Assembly (NCBI GenBank): GCA_001423545.1
Contig: LMOK01000001.1
Span: forward strand, 1,116,001 to 1,180,000
Reading direction: 5' to 3'
DNA: 64,000 nucleotides
Origin: Orlajensenia sp001423545
GTDB lineage: Bacteria; Actinomycetota; Actinomycetes; Actinomycetales; Microbacteriaceae
Shown here: positions 45,785-54,667 of the stretch, in pieces
Position numbering within the stretch: the first letter of the stretch is position 1
Layout: each line of letters begins with the position of its first letter
Made by a program: the position numbers and the translations under genes
The notes under the pieces: generated by a model
What the model was told of the DNA's origin: nothing
Seen by the model: only the letters and a program-made list of their open reading frames with translations
The model's database searches: none

Positions 45785-47656
45785 TCAGGCCTCCTGCTTC
45801 AGGTGGTACCGGATGCTGGCGAGCTCGGCGCGCAGCGCTGCCGGGACCCGACTGCCGAACTGGTCGAAGTACTCCTCCGTGAGGTCGCACTCCGCCAGCC
45901 AGGATGCGGCATCCACGTCGAACAGGGCGTCGACGGCCTCGGTTGACAGGTCGAGCCCGTCGACGTTGAGGGAGCCCTCGGCGGGCAGCAGCCCGATCGG
46001 CGTCGAGACGGCATCCGCCGTGCCTTCGAGGCGACGGATGATCCACTCGAGCACGCGCGCGTTCTCGCCGAATCCGGGCCAGAGGAACGAGCCGTCCTCG
46101 CCCTTGCGGAACCAGTTCACCTGGAAAATCGCCGGAGCCTGGGTGCCGAGCGTGCGACCCATCTTCACCCAGTGGCCCCAGTAGTCGGCCATGTTGTAGC
46201 CGCAGAACGGGAGCATGGCGAACGGATCGCGGCGGAGCTCGCCGACGGTGCCCTCGGCTGCGGCGGTCTTCTCCGAGGAGATCGTCGCCCCCATGAACAC
46301 GCCGTGCTTCCAGGAACGCGCCTGCGCCACCAGCGGAACGTTCGTCGCGCGGCGCCCGCCGAACAGGATCGCATCGATCGGGACCCCGGCGAAGGACTCC
46401 CAGTCGTCCGCCATCGTCGGGCACTGGGCGGCCGCAACGGTGAAGCGGGAGTTCGGATGCGCCGCGGGCCGGCCGGAATCCGGCGTCCACGGCTGACCGG
46501 TCCAGTCGGTGAGCTGAGCGGGCACGGCCTCGGTGAGGCCCTCCCACCACACGTCGCCGTCGGGGCGAAGTGCGACGTTCGTGAAGATCGTGTTGCCCCA
46601 GAGCGTCTGCACCGCCGTCGGGTTGGTGGTCTCGCCGGTACCGGGCGCGACGCCGAAGAAGCCGGCCTCGGGGTTGATCGCCCAGAGACGCCCGTCCTCC
46701 CCGGGGCGCATCCACGCGATGTCGTCGCCGAGGGTCTCGACGCTCCAGCCCGGGATCGACGGACGCAGCATCGCGAGGTTGGTCTTTCCGCACGCGGATG
46801 GGAATGCGGCAGCCACGTGGTATGCCCTGCCCTCGGGCGAGGTGATCTTGATGAGCAGCATGTGCTCGGCCAGCCAGCCCTCGTCGCGGCCCATCACCGA
46901 GGCGATGCGCAGCGCGAAGCACTTCTTGGCGAGGAGCGCGTTGCCGCCGTAGCCCGACCCGAACGACCACACCTCGCGGGTGTCGGGGAACTGCACGATG
47001 TACTTCTCGGGGTTGCACGGCCAGTCGGCATCGGTGCGCTTGAAGCCGCGCTCGTCGCGCAGCGGGTACCCGACGCTGTGCACCGTGTGCACCCACGGCT
47101 CGCCGTCCTCGATCATGCGGTAGACCCTGTCTCCCATACGCGTCATGATGCCCATGCTGAGCACGACGTAGGGCGAGTCGGTGATCTCGACGCCCAGCTG
47201 CGAGATGGGGCCACCGAGGGGGCCCATCGAGAACGGCACGACGTACATCGTGCGGCCGCGCATCGAGCCCGTGAAGACACCCCGCAGCTCCTCCCGCATC
47301 TCACGCGGGTCGCGCCAGTTGTTCGTCGGCCCGGCGTCCTCCTCGTAGGTGGAGCAGATGAAGGTGCGATCCTCGACGCGGGCGACGTCCTCCGGATCCG
47401 TGCGCGCCAGGTAGCTGTTCGGGCGCCACTCCGGGTTCAGCCTGATCAGCCGGCCGCTCGCCACGAGCTCCTTCGTGAGCCTGTCTGCCTCCGCCATCGA
47501 GCCGTCGCACCACACGATCGCGTCGGGCAGGGTGATCGCGGCGATCTCGTCGACCCAGGTGCGCAGGCCCCGATCGGTGGTGCCGACACGGGGCGTGGAA
47601 TCGTCTCGCTCGCGTCCGTCGGATGCCGTTCCCGTTGCGATGTCGGAGATGGTCAT
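45785..47656 (-). CDS. pckG: Phosphoenolpyruvate carboxykinase (GTP)
   Basis: The 623-residue enzyme converts oxaloacetate and GTP to phosphoenolpyruvate at the start of gluconeogenesis. Motifs visible are the substrate region RTMYVVPFSMGPLGGPISQLGVE (two stretches), the FPSACGKTNLAML P-loop with its reactive Cys, DDIAWM for metal binding, and GYNMADYWGHW with the guanine-site Phe/Asn region. The length is normal for the GTP class. It is divergent from a RamB/ScfR-type regulator across 125 bp. In actinobacteria such regulators act on acetate and gluconeogenic genes, so control of pckG is likely. Confidence 0.94.
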   Translation of the reverse strand: MTISDIATGTASDGRERDDSTPRVGTTDRGLRTWVDEIAAITLPDAIVWCDGSMAEADRLTKELVASGRLIRLNPEWRPNSYLARTDPEDVARVEDRTFICSTYEEDAGPTNNWRDPREMREELRGVFTGSMRGRTMYVVPFSMGPLGGPISQLGVEITDSPYVVLSMGIMTRMGDRVYRMIEDGEPWVHTVHSVGYPLRDERGFKRTDADWPCNPEKYIVQFPDTREVWSFGSGYGGNALLAKKCFALRIASVMGRDEGWLAEHMLLIKITSPEGRAYHVAAAFPSACGKTNLAMLRPSIPGWSVETLGDDIAWMRPGEDGRLWAINPEAGFFGVAPGTGETTNPTAVQTLWGNTIFTNVALRPDGDVWWEGLTEAVPAQLTDWTGQPWTPDSGRPAAHPNSRFTVAAAQCPTMADDWESFAGVPIDAILFGGRRATNVPLVAQARSWKHGVFMGATISSEKTAAAEGTVGELRRDPFAMLPFCGYNMADYWGHWVKMGRTLGTQAPAIFQVNWFRKGEDGSFLWPGFGENARVLEWIIRRLEGTADAVSTPIGLLPAEGSLNVDGLDLSTEAVDALFDVDAASWLAECDLTEEYFDQFGSRVPAALRAELASIRYHLKQEA

Positions 47657-47746
47657 GGCACTCGCCTTTCGGTTGATCCTGCGGTGTGGGGGCGCTGGTT
47701 ACTTAAGGTTCACGCATTTCTGACCGACGGATGCCACGAACTAGCC

Positions 47747-47775
47747 GTTAAGAATCGTGAAAGTTTCGCTATTCT
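47747..47775 (+). promoter_or_regulatory. Leaderless promoter of the ScfR/RamB-type regulator
   Basis: GTTAAG (47747-47752) and TATTCT (47770-47775) are spaced by 17 nt. Only six bases separate the -10 box from the ATG at 47782, so transcription should begin at the start codon itself. The spacer and flanks are AT-rich compared with surroundings. The gap also holds the pckG promoter, which I cannot place with confidence. Confidence 0.6.
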
Positions 47776-47781
47776 CAAGTC

Positions 47782-49233
47782 ATGAAGCAACGCGGCTCCG
47801 ACCTCACCACCCTCGGCCATCGCATTCGACATTTCCGCGGCGAGCGCGGGCTCACCCTCGACCAACTCGGCGAGCGCGTCGGCATCGCCGGCAGCCAGTT
47901 GTCGCTCATCGAGAACGGCAAGCGCGAGGCCAGGGTCGGCACGCTGCAGGCGATCGCGGGCGCACTCGACGTCGATCTCACGGCGTTGCTGGCGACCGAG
48001 GCTCCGAACACGCGGGCGGCCCTCGAGATCGAGCTCGCCAAGGCGCAGCGGAATCCCCTGTACGTCTCCCTCGGGCTTCCGACGGTGAAGCCCACCCGCG
48101 GCACGACCGATGAGACCCTGGAGGCCATGCTCGGTCTGCACCGCGAGCTCGCACGCCGGGCCTCGGAGGCCATAGCGACACCCGAGGAGGCGCGGCGGGC
48201 GAACACCGAACTGCGCGAGCGGATGCGGGAGAGACAGAACCACCTCCCCGAGATCGAACAGCTCGCCGAGGACCGCGTGAAGGCGGCCGGGCACCGGGTG
48301 GGAGCCCTCACCCACCGCGAGGTCAGCGTGATGGCCGAGCAGCTGGGATTCCAGCTCATCTACGTGAACGACCTGCCCGACTCCACCCGCTCCATCACGG
48401 ACATCGCGAACGGCCGCATCTACCTGCCGCCGGCGTCGATCCCCGGCGGTCATGGACTGCGGTCGATGGCCCTGCAGGCGATGGCCCACCGCATCCTCGG
48501 TCACGAACGCCCGGCGAGCTACGCCGAGTTCCTGCAGCAGCGACTCGAGATCAACTACTTCGCAGCCTGCTGCCTGATGCCCCAGGAGGCATCCGTCGCC
48601 TTCCTCCAGGCCGCGAAGAAGGAGAAGCGACTCGCCATCGAGGACTTCCGCGACGCCTTCGGTGTGACCCACGAGGCCGCGGCCCTGCGCTTCACCAACC
48701 TCGGCACCGCGCACCTCGACATGACCATGCATTTCCTGCGCGTCAATGGCGACGGAGCACTGCTGAAGGGCTACGAGAACGACGACATCCCGTTGCCGAC
48801 AGACGTGACCGGCTCCATCGAGGGCCAATGGGTGTGCAAGAAGTGGAGCGCTCGCAACGCCTTCACCCACACCAACCGCACCACGGAGTTCTACCAGTAC
48901 ACCGACACCCCTGCCGGCACGTACTGGTGCGCGACCCAGACCGGCCGATCGGACGACGGCGAGTACTCCATCACGCTCGGAGTGCCGTTCAGCGAGGCGA
49001 AGTGGTTCCGCGGCCGCGAGACCACGGTGCGCGCGGTGTCGACCTGCCCCGACGAGTCGTGCTGCCGTCGCGCACCCTCCGAGCTGGCCGATCGCTGGGC
49101 CGGGCAGGCCTGGCCGAGTGCCCGCCTGCACGCGCAGATCCTCTCTCCCCTGCCGTCGGGCACCTTCCCCGGCGTCGACGACGCCGCCGTCTACTCCTTC
49201 CTGGAGGCCCACGCGGTGGATCGGGAGGCGTGA
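47782..49233 (+). CDS. XRE-family regulator of the RamB/ScfR type
   Basis: The 483-residue protein has an N-terminal XRE helix-turn-helix (LGHRIRHFRGERGLTLDQLGERVGIAGSQLSLIENGKR), an IrrE-like middle domain in which the metal-binding HExxH reads MAHRILGH and is therefore degenerate, and a cysteine-containing C-terminal ScfR/DUF2083 domain (STCPDESCCRRAPSE). Relatives (RamB in Corynebacterium, ScfR/PrpC regulators in mycobacteria) sense acyl-CoA or carbon state and control glyoxylate, methylcitrate and gluconeogenic genes. The adjacent divergent pckG fits this role. There is no ribosome site before the ATG, in line with a leaderless mRNA. Confidence 0.88.
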   Translation: MKQRGSDLTTLGHRIRHFRGERGLTLDQLGERVGIAGSQLSLIENGKREARVGTLQAIAGALDVDLTALLATEAPNTRAALEIELAKAQRNPLYVSLGLPTVKPTRGTTDETLEAMLGLHRELARRASEAIATPEEARRANTELRERMRERQNHLPEIEQLAEDRVKAAGHRVGALTHREVSVMAEQLGFQLIYVNDLPDSTRSITDIANGRIYLPPASIPGGHGLRSMALQAMAHRILGHERPASYAEFLQQRLEINYFAACCLMPQEASVAFLQAAKKEKRLAIEDFRDAFGVTHEAAALRFTNLGTAHLDMTMHFLRVNGDGALLKGYENDDIPLPTDVTGSIEGQWVCKKWSARNAFTHTNRTTEFYQYTDTPAGTYWCATQTGRSDDGEYSITLGVPFSEAKWFRGRETTVRAVSTCPDESCCRRAPSELADRWAGQAWPSARLHAQILSPLPSGTFPGVDDAAVYSFLEAHAVDREA

Positions 49234-49237
49234 GCCG

Positions 49238-49273
49238 TTGCAATAGTGTGCGTCACACAGTATGGTGTGACGC
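49238..49273 (+). promoter_or_regulatory. Leaderless promoter with abutting palindromic operator for padR
   Basis: TTGCAA (49238-49243) and TATGGT (49261-49266) have a 17-nt spacer. The palindrome GCGTCACAC-N6-GTGTGACGC (49250-49273) has perfect 9-bp arms, covers the -10 box and ends at the base before the ATG. It is the expected kind of site for the PadR regulator encoded next. Confidence 0.75.
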
Positions 49274-49615
49274 ATGGACGAAGACGAACTGATCACCGGA
49301 CACCTCCAGGAGTTGCGCCGCGGCACCGTCGTCCTCGCCTGCCTGCTTCGCCTGCGCACGCCCGACTACGGCTATGCACTGCTCGAGGCTCTCGACACGC
49401 TGGGCTTCAGCGTCGACGCCAACACGCTGTATCCGTTGCTCCGTCGCCTCGAGAAGCAGGGCCTGCTCACGAGCGAGTGGAACACCGACGAGTCCCGCCC
49501 GCGCAAGTTCTACAGCACGAGCCCCGAGGGCGAGCAGATGGCATCAGCCCTCACCGATGACTGGGGTCGCATCGACGACTCCCTCCGCCGTCTCATTCGA
49601 GGAGAAGACTCATGA
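49274..49615 (+). CDS. PadR-family transcriptional regulator
   Basis: The 113-residue protein has the winged-helix pattern of PadR proteins (RRGTVVLACLLRLRTPDYGYALLEAL, then ANTLYPLLRRLEKQGLL and SRPRKFYSTSPEG) and a short C-terminal helix for dimerisation. PadR proteins repress neighbouring membrane or detoxification genes and are released by ligands. A perfect 24-nt palindrome touches its start codon, so autoregulation is very likely. The stop overlaps the start of the membrane gene downstream by 4 nt, which marks that gene as its main target. Confidence 0.9.
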   Translation: MDEDELITGHLQELRRGTVVLACLLRLRTPDYGYALLEALDTLGFSVDANTLYPLLRRLEKQGLLTSEWNTDESRPRKFYSTSPEGEQMASALTDDWGRIDDSLRRLIRGEDS

Positions 49616-50583
49616 CCACCCTCACCGACCGCTACGTCTGGGCCGTCGTGCGCACTGCGCCCGAGAAGCAGCGACCCGAACTCGAGCAGGAGGTGCGCGG
49701 GCTGGTGGCCGACTCCATCGACGCGCGTCTCGAGGCGGGCTCGCCGACGGCCGAGCGCGACGCCCTCGTCGAACTCGGCGATCCGCTGGCCCTCGCCGCG
49801 CGCTACGCCGATCGTCCGCTCACCCTCATCGGCCCGGAGTACTACCTGCTCTGGCTGCGACTGGTGAAGCTGTTGCTGGCGATCGTGGTGCCTCTCGCCG
49901 TCGTCGGCATCGGCATCGGGCAGTTCGTCGCCGGCGCCTCCGTCGGGGCCATCATCGGGTCGATGATCGGCGGCGCGATCCAGGTGACCGTCAACCTCGG
50001 GTTCTGGACCACCGTGGCCTTCGTGATCATGGATCGCAGCACCAGAGGCGCTCCGATCGTGACGTGGTCGCCCGATCAGCTGCCCGAGGTGCCTTCGCCG
50101 ACGCAGCACTCGGCGCTCAGCCAGCTCATCGCGAGCGTCGCATTCCTCACGCTCTTCCTCGTGGCCCTGGTGTGGCAGCAGTTCAACCCGTACCTGACCG
50201 GCTCCGGCGAGGTCCTCCCCGTGTTGAACCAGGACCTCTGGACGTTCTGGATCCCGTGGTTCATCGTCCTGACCGTCGCCGAGATCGGCTTCGCCTTCGC
50301 CGTGTACTTCCGCGGCTGGAGCTACCCGCTCGCCGGCGTCAACGTGCTGCTGAACCTCGCCTTCGCCATTCCGGCGGTCTGGCTCTGGGTGACCGGCGGC
50401 CTTCTGAACCCGGAGTTCGTCGACGCCGGCGCCCAGCACACCGACGAGAACTTCGCCGAGGCGTGGCACATCACGAGCATCATCGTCGTCGTCAGCCTCG
50501 TCCTCATAGCGACCTGGGACGTCATCGACGGGTTCTCCAACGCCTACAGGGTGCACCACCCGCGCCTGTCAGCGAAGCCCTGA
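49612..50583 (+). CDS. Membrane protein with HAAS-type (permease prefix) N-terminal domain
   Basis: The 323-residue protein has a cytoplasmic N-terminal helical region (RPELEQEVRGLVADSIDARL, then ERDALVELGDPLALAARYADRP) that resembles the HAAS or permease prefix domain linked to PadR regulators. It is followed by about six membrane helices between residues 80 and 315. No catalytic motif is visible. It is coupled to padR by a 4-nt overlap. PadR/HAAS pairs are thought to form sensing units for membrane or envelope state, but the mechanism is not established. Confidence 0.82.
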   Translation: MTTLTDRYVWAVVRTAPEKQRPELEQEVRGLVADSIDARLEAGSPTAERDALVELGDPLALAARYADRPLTLIGPEYYLLWLRLVKLLLAIVVPLAVVGIGIGQFVAGASVGAIIGSMIGGAIQVTVNLGFWTTVAFVIMDRSTRGAPIVTWSPDQLPEVPSPTQHSALSQLIASVAFLTLFLVALVWQQFNPYLTGSGEVLPVLNQDLWTFWIPWFIVLTVAEIGFAFAVYFRGWSYPLAGVNVLLNLAFAIPAVWLWVTGGLLNPEFVDAGAQHTDENFAEAWHITSIIVVVSLVLIATWDVIDGFSNAYRVHHPRLSAKP

Positions 50584-50611
50584 GAAGTCTTGGACCGCGG
50601 CGAGCGCCGTC

Positions 50612-51403
50612 CTACTTCGGCTGCATCCTGATGGCGCCGTCGAGCCTGATGGTCTCGCCGTTGAGCATCGGGTTCTCCACGATGTGCCGGGCGAGGGCGG
50701 CGTACTCGGCCGGTGTCCCCATCCGCGACGGATGCGGGATCTGCGCCTCGAGCGACGCCCGCACCTCGTCCGGCATCCCGGCCATCATCGGGGTCTCGAA
50801 GATGCCCGGTGCGATGGTCATCACGCGGATGAGGAGCTTCGACAGGTCGCGCGCCAGCGGCAGCGTCATCGCGGCCACTCCCCCCTTCGACGCCGAGTAG
50901 GCGGCCTGTCCGATCTGCCCGTCGAAGGCGGCGACGGATGCCGTGTTGATGATGACCCCGCGCTCCGCCGTCTCGGGCACTCCGGGCAGGGCGGATGCCG
51001 CCACGGGCTCGTTCACGGCCATGGCTGCGGCGGCCAGCCGGGCGACGTTGAAGGTGCCGATGAGATTCACCCTGATGGTGCGCTCGAAGGCACCGAGGTC
51101 GAGCGGACCCTCGCGTCCGACCGTGCGGCCGGCCGTGGCGATGCCCGCACAGTTGACGACGACGCGGAGCGGGGCCAGCTGCTGCGCTGCATCGATGGCG
51201 GCCTGCACGTCGGCTTCGTTCGTCACGTCGGCTGCGACGAAGAGTGCCCGCTCACCCAGCTCGGCCGCGACGGTCGCCCCGGCTGAGGATGGCAGGTCGA
51301 CGAGCACCACGCTCGCCCCCGCAGCGTGCAGCGCCGTCGCCGTCGCCTTACCGAGGCCGGAGGCCCCTCCGGTCACCAGTGCCGACAGTCCGTCGATCCG
51401 CAT
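50612..51403 (-). CDS. SDR-family 3-hydroxyacyl-CoA dehydrogenase (type II, HSD10-like)
   Basis: The 263-residue short-chain dehydrogenase has cofactor loop TGGASGLGKATA, NCAGIA, active-site Ser in NTASVAAFDGQIGQ, and Tyr169-xxx-Lys173 in YSASK. The insert around MAVNEPVAASALPG and the PGIFETPMMAGMP block fit type II 3-hydroxyacyl-CoA (or 2-methyl-3-hydroxybutyryl-CoA) dehydrogenases, not generic sugar reductases. Its gene follows the thiolase gene by 90 bp on the same strand, so both may serve fatty acid or branched-chain amino acid breakdown. Confidence 0.87.
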   Translation of the reverse strand: MRIDGLSALVTGGASGLGKATATALHAAGASVVLVDLPSSAGATVAAELGERALFVAADVTNEADVQAAIDAAQQLAPLRVVVNCAGIATAGRTVGREGPLDLGAFERTIRVNLIGTFNVARLAAAAMAVNEPVAASALPGVPETAERGVIINTASVAAFDGQIGQAAYSASKGGVAAMTLPLARDLSKLLIRVMTIAPGIFETPMMAGMPDEVRASLEAQIPHPSRMGTPAEYAALARHIVENPMLNGETIRLDGAIRMQPK

Positions 51404-51493
51404 CCGTTGTTCTCCTTCTGATCGTTCTGTTGTCCCGCTGTCCTGATGTCCTGATGGCCCCGCGGTCCTGCTGCTCCCGACCGAAACGGGCCG

Positions 51494-52672
51494 TCAGCCC
51501 AGGCGCTCGATGATCGTCGCGTTCGCCATCCCGCCGCCCTCGCACATGGTCTGCAGGCCATAGCGACCGCCGCCGCGCTCGAGGGAGGAGACGAGGGTGG
51601 CGAGCAGCCGCGTGCCCGACGACCCGAGAGCGTGCCCGAGGGCGATGGCCCCGCCCTGGGGGTTGAGCGTCGCCGGATCGGCGTCGAGCTCCTGCAGCCA
51701 GAGCAGCGGCACGGGCGCGAACGCCTCGTTCACCTCGGAGACGGCGACGTCGCCGATGGTGAGGCCGGCACGGTCGAGAACCTTCCGTGTGGCCGGAACG
51801 ACGCCCGTGAGCATCAGCAGCGGGTCGCTGCCCGTGACCGCGAAGGCATGGAACCTGGCGCGCGGGGTGAGGCCGAGCTCGGCGGCCCGCGCGCTGCTCA
51901 TGATGAGTGCGGCCGAGGCGCCATCCGTCAGCGGCGAGGAATTGCCCGGCGTGATGCGCCAGTCGATCTCGGGGAACCGAGCCGCCAGCTCCTCGGTGCG
52001 GAACGCGGGATTCAGTCCGGAGAGGCCGGATGCGGTCGTGTCTGCGCGTACGGTCTCATCAACGAGCGACTCCACACCGCCCACCGCGACGAGCTCGCGG
52101 TCGAAGTCCCCCCGCGCAGCGGCCGCCGCGGCCCGGGCGTGCGACCCGGCCGAGAACGCATCCAGCTCGTCGCGTCCGAAGTCGTGGCGGGCGGCGATCA
52201 GCTCGGCAGAGACGCCCTGCCCGACGAGCCCGTCGGGGAAGCGCTCGGCCATGCGCGCGCCGTACGGCGACCGGGTGCCCAGCGACGACCCGAGCGGGAC
52301 CCTGCTCATCGACTCCACACCGCACGCGATCACGATGTCGTAGGCACCGGCGATCACGCCCTGCGCCGCGAAGGAGGCTGCCTGCTGGCTCGAGCCGCAC
52401 TGGCGGTCGACCGTCGTGCCGGGAACGCTCACCGGGAACCCGGCCGAGAGCACGGCATTCCGCACGACGTTGTAGCTCTGCTCCCCCACCTGGCTGACGC
52501 ATCCGCCGATCACGTCGTCGATCAGCACGGGATCGAGGCCGGACCTGTCCACGAGCTCGCGCAGCACTCCGGCGAGGAGGTCGACGGGGTGCACGTGCGA
52601 CAGCATCCCGCCGGGCTTGCCACGCCCGCTCGGTGTCCGCACGACGTCGACGATGACGGCGTCTCTCATCAT
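51494..52672 (-). CDS. Acetyl-CoA acetyltransferase / thiolase
   Basis: The 392-residue thiolase has nucleophile Cys92 (DRQCGSSQQAAS), the NEAFAPVPLL block, His347 in IALGHALGSSG and the second Cys377 in MCEGGGMAN. It cleaves 3-ketoacyl-CoA or condenses acetyl-CoA. The adjacent dehydrogenase suggests the degradative direction. The start reads MMRDAVIVD; the second Met is an alternative. Long-chain specificity cannot be told. There is no enoyl-CoA hydratase nearby, so the pathway is not complete here. Confidence 0.9.
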   Translation of the reverse strand: MMRDAVIVDVVRTPSGRGKPGGMLSHVHPVDLLAGVLRELVDRSGLDPVLIDDVIGGCVSQVGEQSYNVVRNAVLSAGFPVSVPGTTVDRQCGSSQQAASFAAQGVIAGAYDIVIACGVESMSRVPLGSSLGTRSPYGARMAERFPDGLVGQGVSAELIAARHDFGRDELDAFSAGSHARAAAAAARGDFDRELVAVGGVESLVDETVRADTTASGLSGLNPAFRTEELAARFPEIDWRITPGNSSPLTDGASAALIMSSARAAELGLTPRARFHAFAVTGSDPLLMLTGVVPATRKVLDRAGLTIGDVAVSEVNEAFAPVPLLWLQELDADPATLNPQGGAIALGHALGSSGTRLLATLVSSLERGGGRYGLQTMCEGGGMANATIIERLG

Positions 52673-52841
52673 GGGCCCAGCCTATTCCTGCGATCGAAGC
52701 GGCAGGGGCGACGGATGCGGCGCGACATCATGCACAGGAGCCCGGGCGGGAGGCGGATGCTCCTCCTGATCCCGCACGAGCGCAAGGGGTCGAACCTCTC
52801 GATCCGTCTCCCTACCGTGGAGGGGTTCGAAGGAGAACAGC

Positions 52842-54299
52842 ATGACGACGACCGACACCGCGAAGATCATCCGCACCAACATCCCGGGCCGCATGGACCG
52901 GCTTCCGTGGGCACGCTGGCATTGGATGGTCGTCATCGGCCTCGGCACGGTCTGGATCCTCGACGGCCTCGAGGTCACCATCGTCGGATCGATCGCCGGA
53001 CGCCTCACCGAGGAGGACAGCGGCCTCGGTCTCACGACGGCCCAGATCGGCCTCGCGGCGGCCATCTACGTGGCAGGCGCGTGCACGGGCTCTCTCGTCT
53101 TCGGCTACCTCACCGACAGGTTCGGCCGCAAGAAGCTGTTCATCATCACCCTCGGCGTCTACCTGGCCGCGACGGTGGCCACCGCGTTCTCCTTCAATCC
53201 GGTGTTCTTCTTCATCTGCCGCTTCTTCACCGGGGCAGGCATCGGCGGCGAGTACGCGGCCATCAACTCCGCCATCGACGAGCTCATCCCGGCCCGGCAC
53301 CGCGGCAAGATCGACCTCGCCATCAACGGCTCGTACTGGCTCGGCACGGCGTTCGGCGCCATCCTGTCGGTGTTCCTGCTCAACACGGCGATCTTCCCGC
53401 CCGAGCTCGGCTGGCGCATCGCGTTCGGCCTGGGCGCCGTGCTCGGCCTCTGCATCCTGTTCGTGCGCCGCAACGTTCCCGAGTCCCCGCGCTGGCTGTT
53501 CATCCACCGCGATCTCAAGAGCGCCGAGGCGATCGTCGACGATGTCGAGAAGCAGGTCACGGAGTCGACGGGCGAGAAGCTCGAGGAGGTCGACGACTAC
53601 CTCCAGATCAAGCAGCGCAAGAGCACGGGCTTCGGCGAGATCGTCCGCGTCGGTGTCACGAAGTATCCGAAGCGCTTCGTTCTCGGACTCTCGCTCTTCA
53701 TCGGCCAGGCCTTCCTCTACAACGCGGTGTTCTTCACGTACGCCCTCGTGCTCACCGAGCTGTTCGACGTTCCGGTCGACGTGGCTCCGTGGTCGCTCGT
53801 CCCCATCGCCATCGGCAACTTCCTCGGCCCGCTCCTGCTGGGCCGCTTCTTCGACACGATCGGCCGCCGCGTGATGATCTCGAGCTGCTACATCGGGTCG
53901 GGAGTGCTGCTGGTCCTCACCGGCATCCTGTTCCAGAACGAAGTCCTGGATGCCGTGACCCTCACCGTCTGCTGGGTGATCGTGTTCTTCTTCGCCTCAG
54001 CCGGAGCGAGCGCCGCCTACCTGACCGTGAGCGAGATCTTCCCGATGGAGACCCGCGCCATGGCCATCGCCTTCTTCTACGCCGTCGGCACCGGCCTCGG
54101 CGGCATCATCGGTCCGATCCTGTTCGGCCAGTTCATCGAGGACGGCATCGGGGCCGTGGCGTTCGGCTACTACATCGGCGCGGTTCTCATGATCGCCGCA
54201 GGACTCGTCGAGGTGTTCCTCGGCGTCGACGCCGAGAACAGGTCGCTGGAGGACATCGCCACGCCCCTCAGCGTGAACTCCGACACGAGCGAACAATAG
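52842..54299 (+). CDS. MFS transporter, sugar-porter/SV2-like type
   Basis: The 485-residue protein has twelve helices. ILDGLEVTIVGSIAG is in helix 1, GYLTDRFGRKKLF in loop 2-3, GAGIGGEYAAINSAIDEL in helix 4, RFFDTIGRRVMIS in loop 8-9 and SEIFPMETRAMAIAFFYAVG in helix 10. The longer N-terminus and the loop after helix 6 (about 60 residues with VPESPRWLFIHRD) fit the sugar porter or aromatic acid group. The substrate is unknown. GGAGAACAGC precedes the ATG. A small gene follows after one base. Confidence 0.87.
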   Translation: MTTTDTAKIIRTNIPGRMDRLPWARWHWMVVIGLGTVWILDGLEVTIVGSIAGRLTEEDSGLGLTTAQIGLAAAIYVAGACTGSLVFGYLTDRFGRKKLFIITLGVYLAATVATAFSFNPVFFFICRFFTGAGIGGEYAAINSAIDELIPARHRGKIDLAINGSYWLGTAFGAILSVFLLNTAIFPPELGWRIAFGLGAVLGLCILFVRRNVPESPRWLFIHRDLKSAEAIVDDVEKQVTESTGEKLEEVDDYLQIKQRKSTGFGEIVRVGVTKYPKRFVLGLSLFIGQAFLYNAVFFTYALVLTELFDVPVDVAPWSLVPIAIGNFLGPLLLGRFFDTIGRRVMISSCYIGSGVLLVLTGILFQNEVLDAVTLTVCWVIVFFFASAGASAAYLTVSEIFPMETRAMAIAFFYAVGTGLGGIIGPILFGQFIEDGIGAVAFGYYIGAVLMIAAGLVEVFLGVDAENRSLEDIATPLSVNSDTSEQ

Positions 54300-54300
54300 G

Positions 54301-54612
54301 ATGGCGCCTATGACCACGACGACCCAGCTGCGCCTGTACGACCTCGTTCCGACCGAGGTCGACGCCTTCATCGAGTGGTGGAACGCCCGACTCGTCCCGG
54401 CGCGTGCGGCTCACGGCTTCGTCGTCGAGTTCGCCTACCTCGATCGTGAGGCGTCGAAGTTCACGTGGGCCGTGAGCCTGCCGACGGATGCCGCGGGCTT
54501 CGCAGCAGCAGAGGAGACGTACATGACCTCACCCGAGCGCGAGTCGGCGTTCGACGGCGTTCCGCAGCGAGTGGCCTCCAGCCACGTCGCCCTCGTCGAC
54601 GCGGTGGCCTGA
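54301..54612 (+). CDS. Small NIPSNAP-like (dimeric alpha/beta barrel) protein
   Basis: The 103-residue protein has QLRLYDLVPTEVDAFIEWWNARLVPARAAHGF, the pattern of NIPSNAP/EthD-type ferredoxin-fold proteins. It continues with FTWAVSLPTDAAGFAAAEETYMTSPERE. These small proteins form dimers and may bind aromatic or haem-like ligands, but no activity can be claimed. It begins one base after the MFS stop, so it is part of that transcription unit and may handle the imported compound. The ATG at 54310 is an alternative start. Confidence 0.72.
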   Translation: MAPMTTTTQLRLYDLVPTEVDAFIEWWNARLVPARAAHGFVVEFAYLDREASKFTWAVSLPTDAAGFAAAEETYMTSPERESAFDGVPQRVASSHVALVDAVA

Positions 54613-54640
54613 CGAGTTCAGGTCGCTGGGACCGGTGTTC

Positions 54641-54653
54641 CCGCTCGCTGAGG
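54641..54653. repeat. Short intergenic repeat word, third copy
   Basis: CCGCTCGCTGAGG appears here and at 6598-6610 and 37486-37498, always between genes. Only this 13-nt core is shared at this locus; the 18-nt part seen in the other two copies is missing. The 165-bp gap also carries the large palindrome at 54668. Confidence 0.5.
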
Positions 54654-54667
54654 GCAGGGCGAGGTCC

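Noticed and set aside
51430..51480. Short direct repeats of GTCCTGAT between the thiolase and SDR genes
   Set aside because: Only two imperfect units in a 90-bp gap, with no symmetry or link to a promoter. Chance in GC-rich DNA is sufficient.
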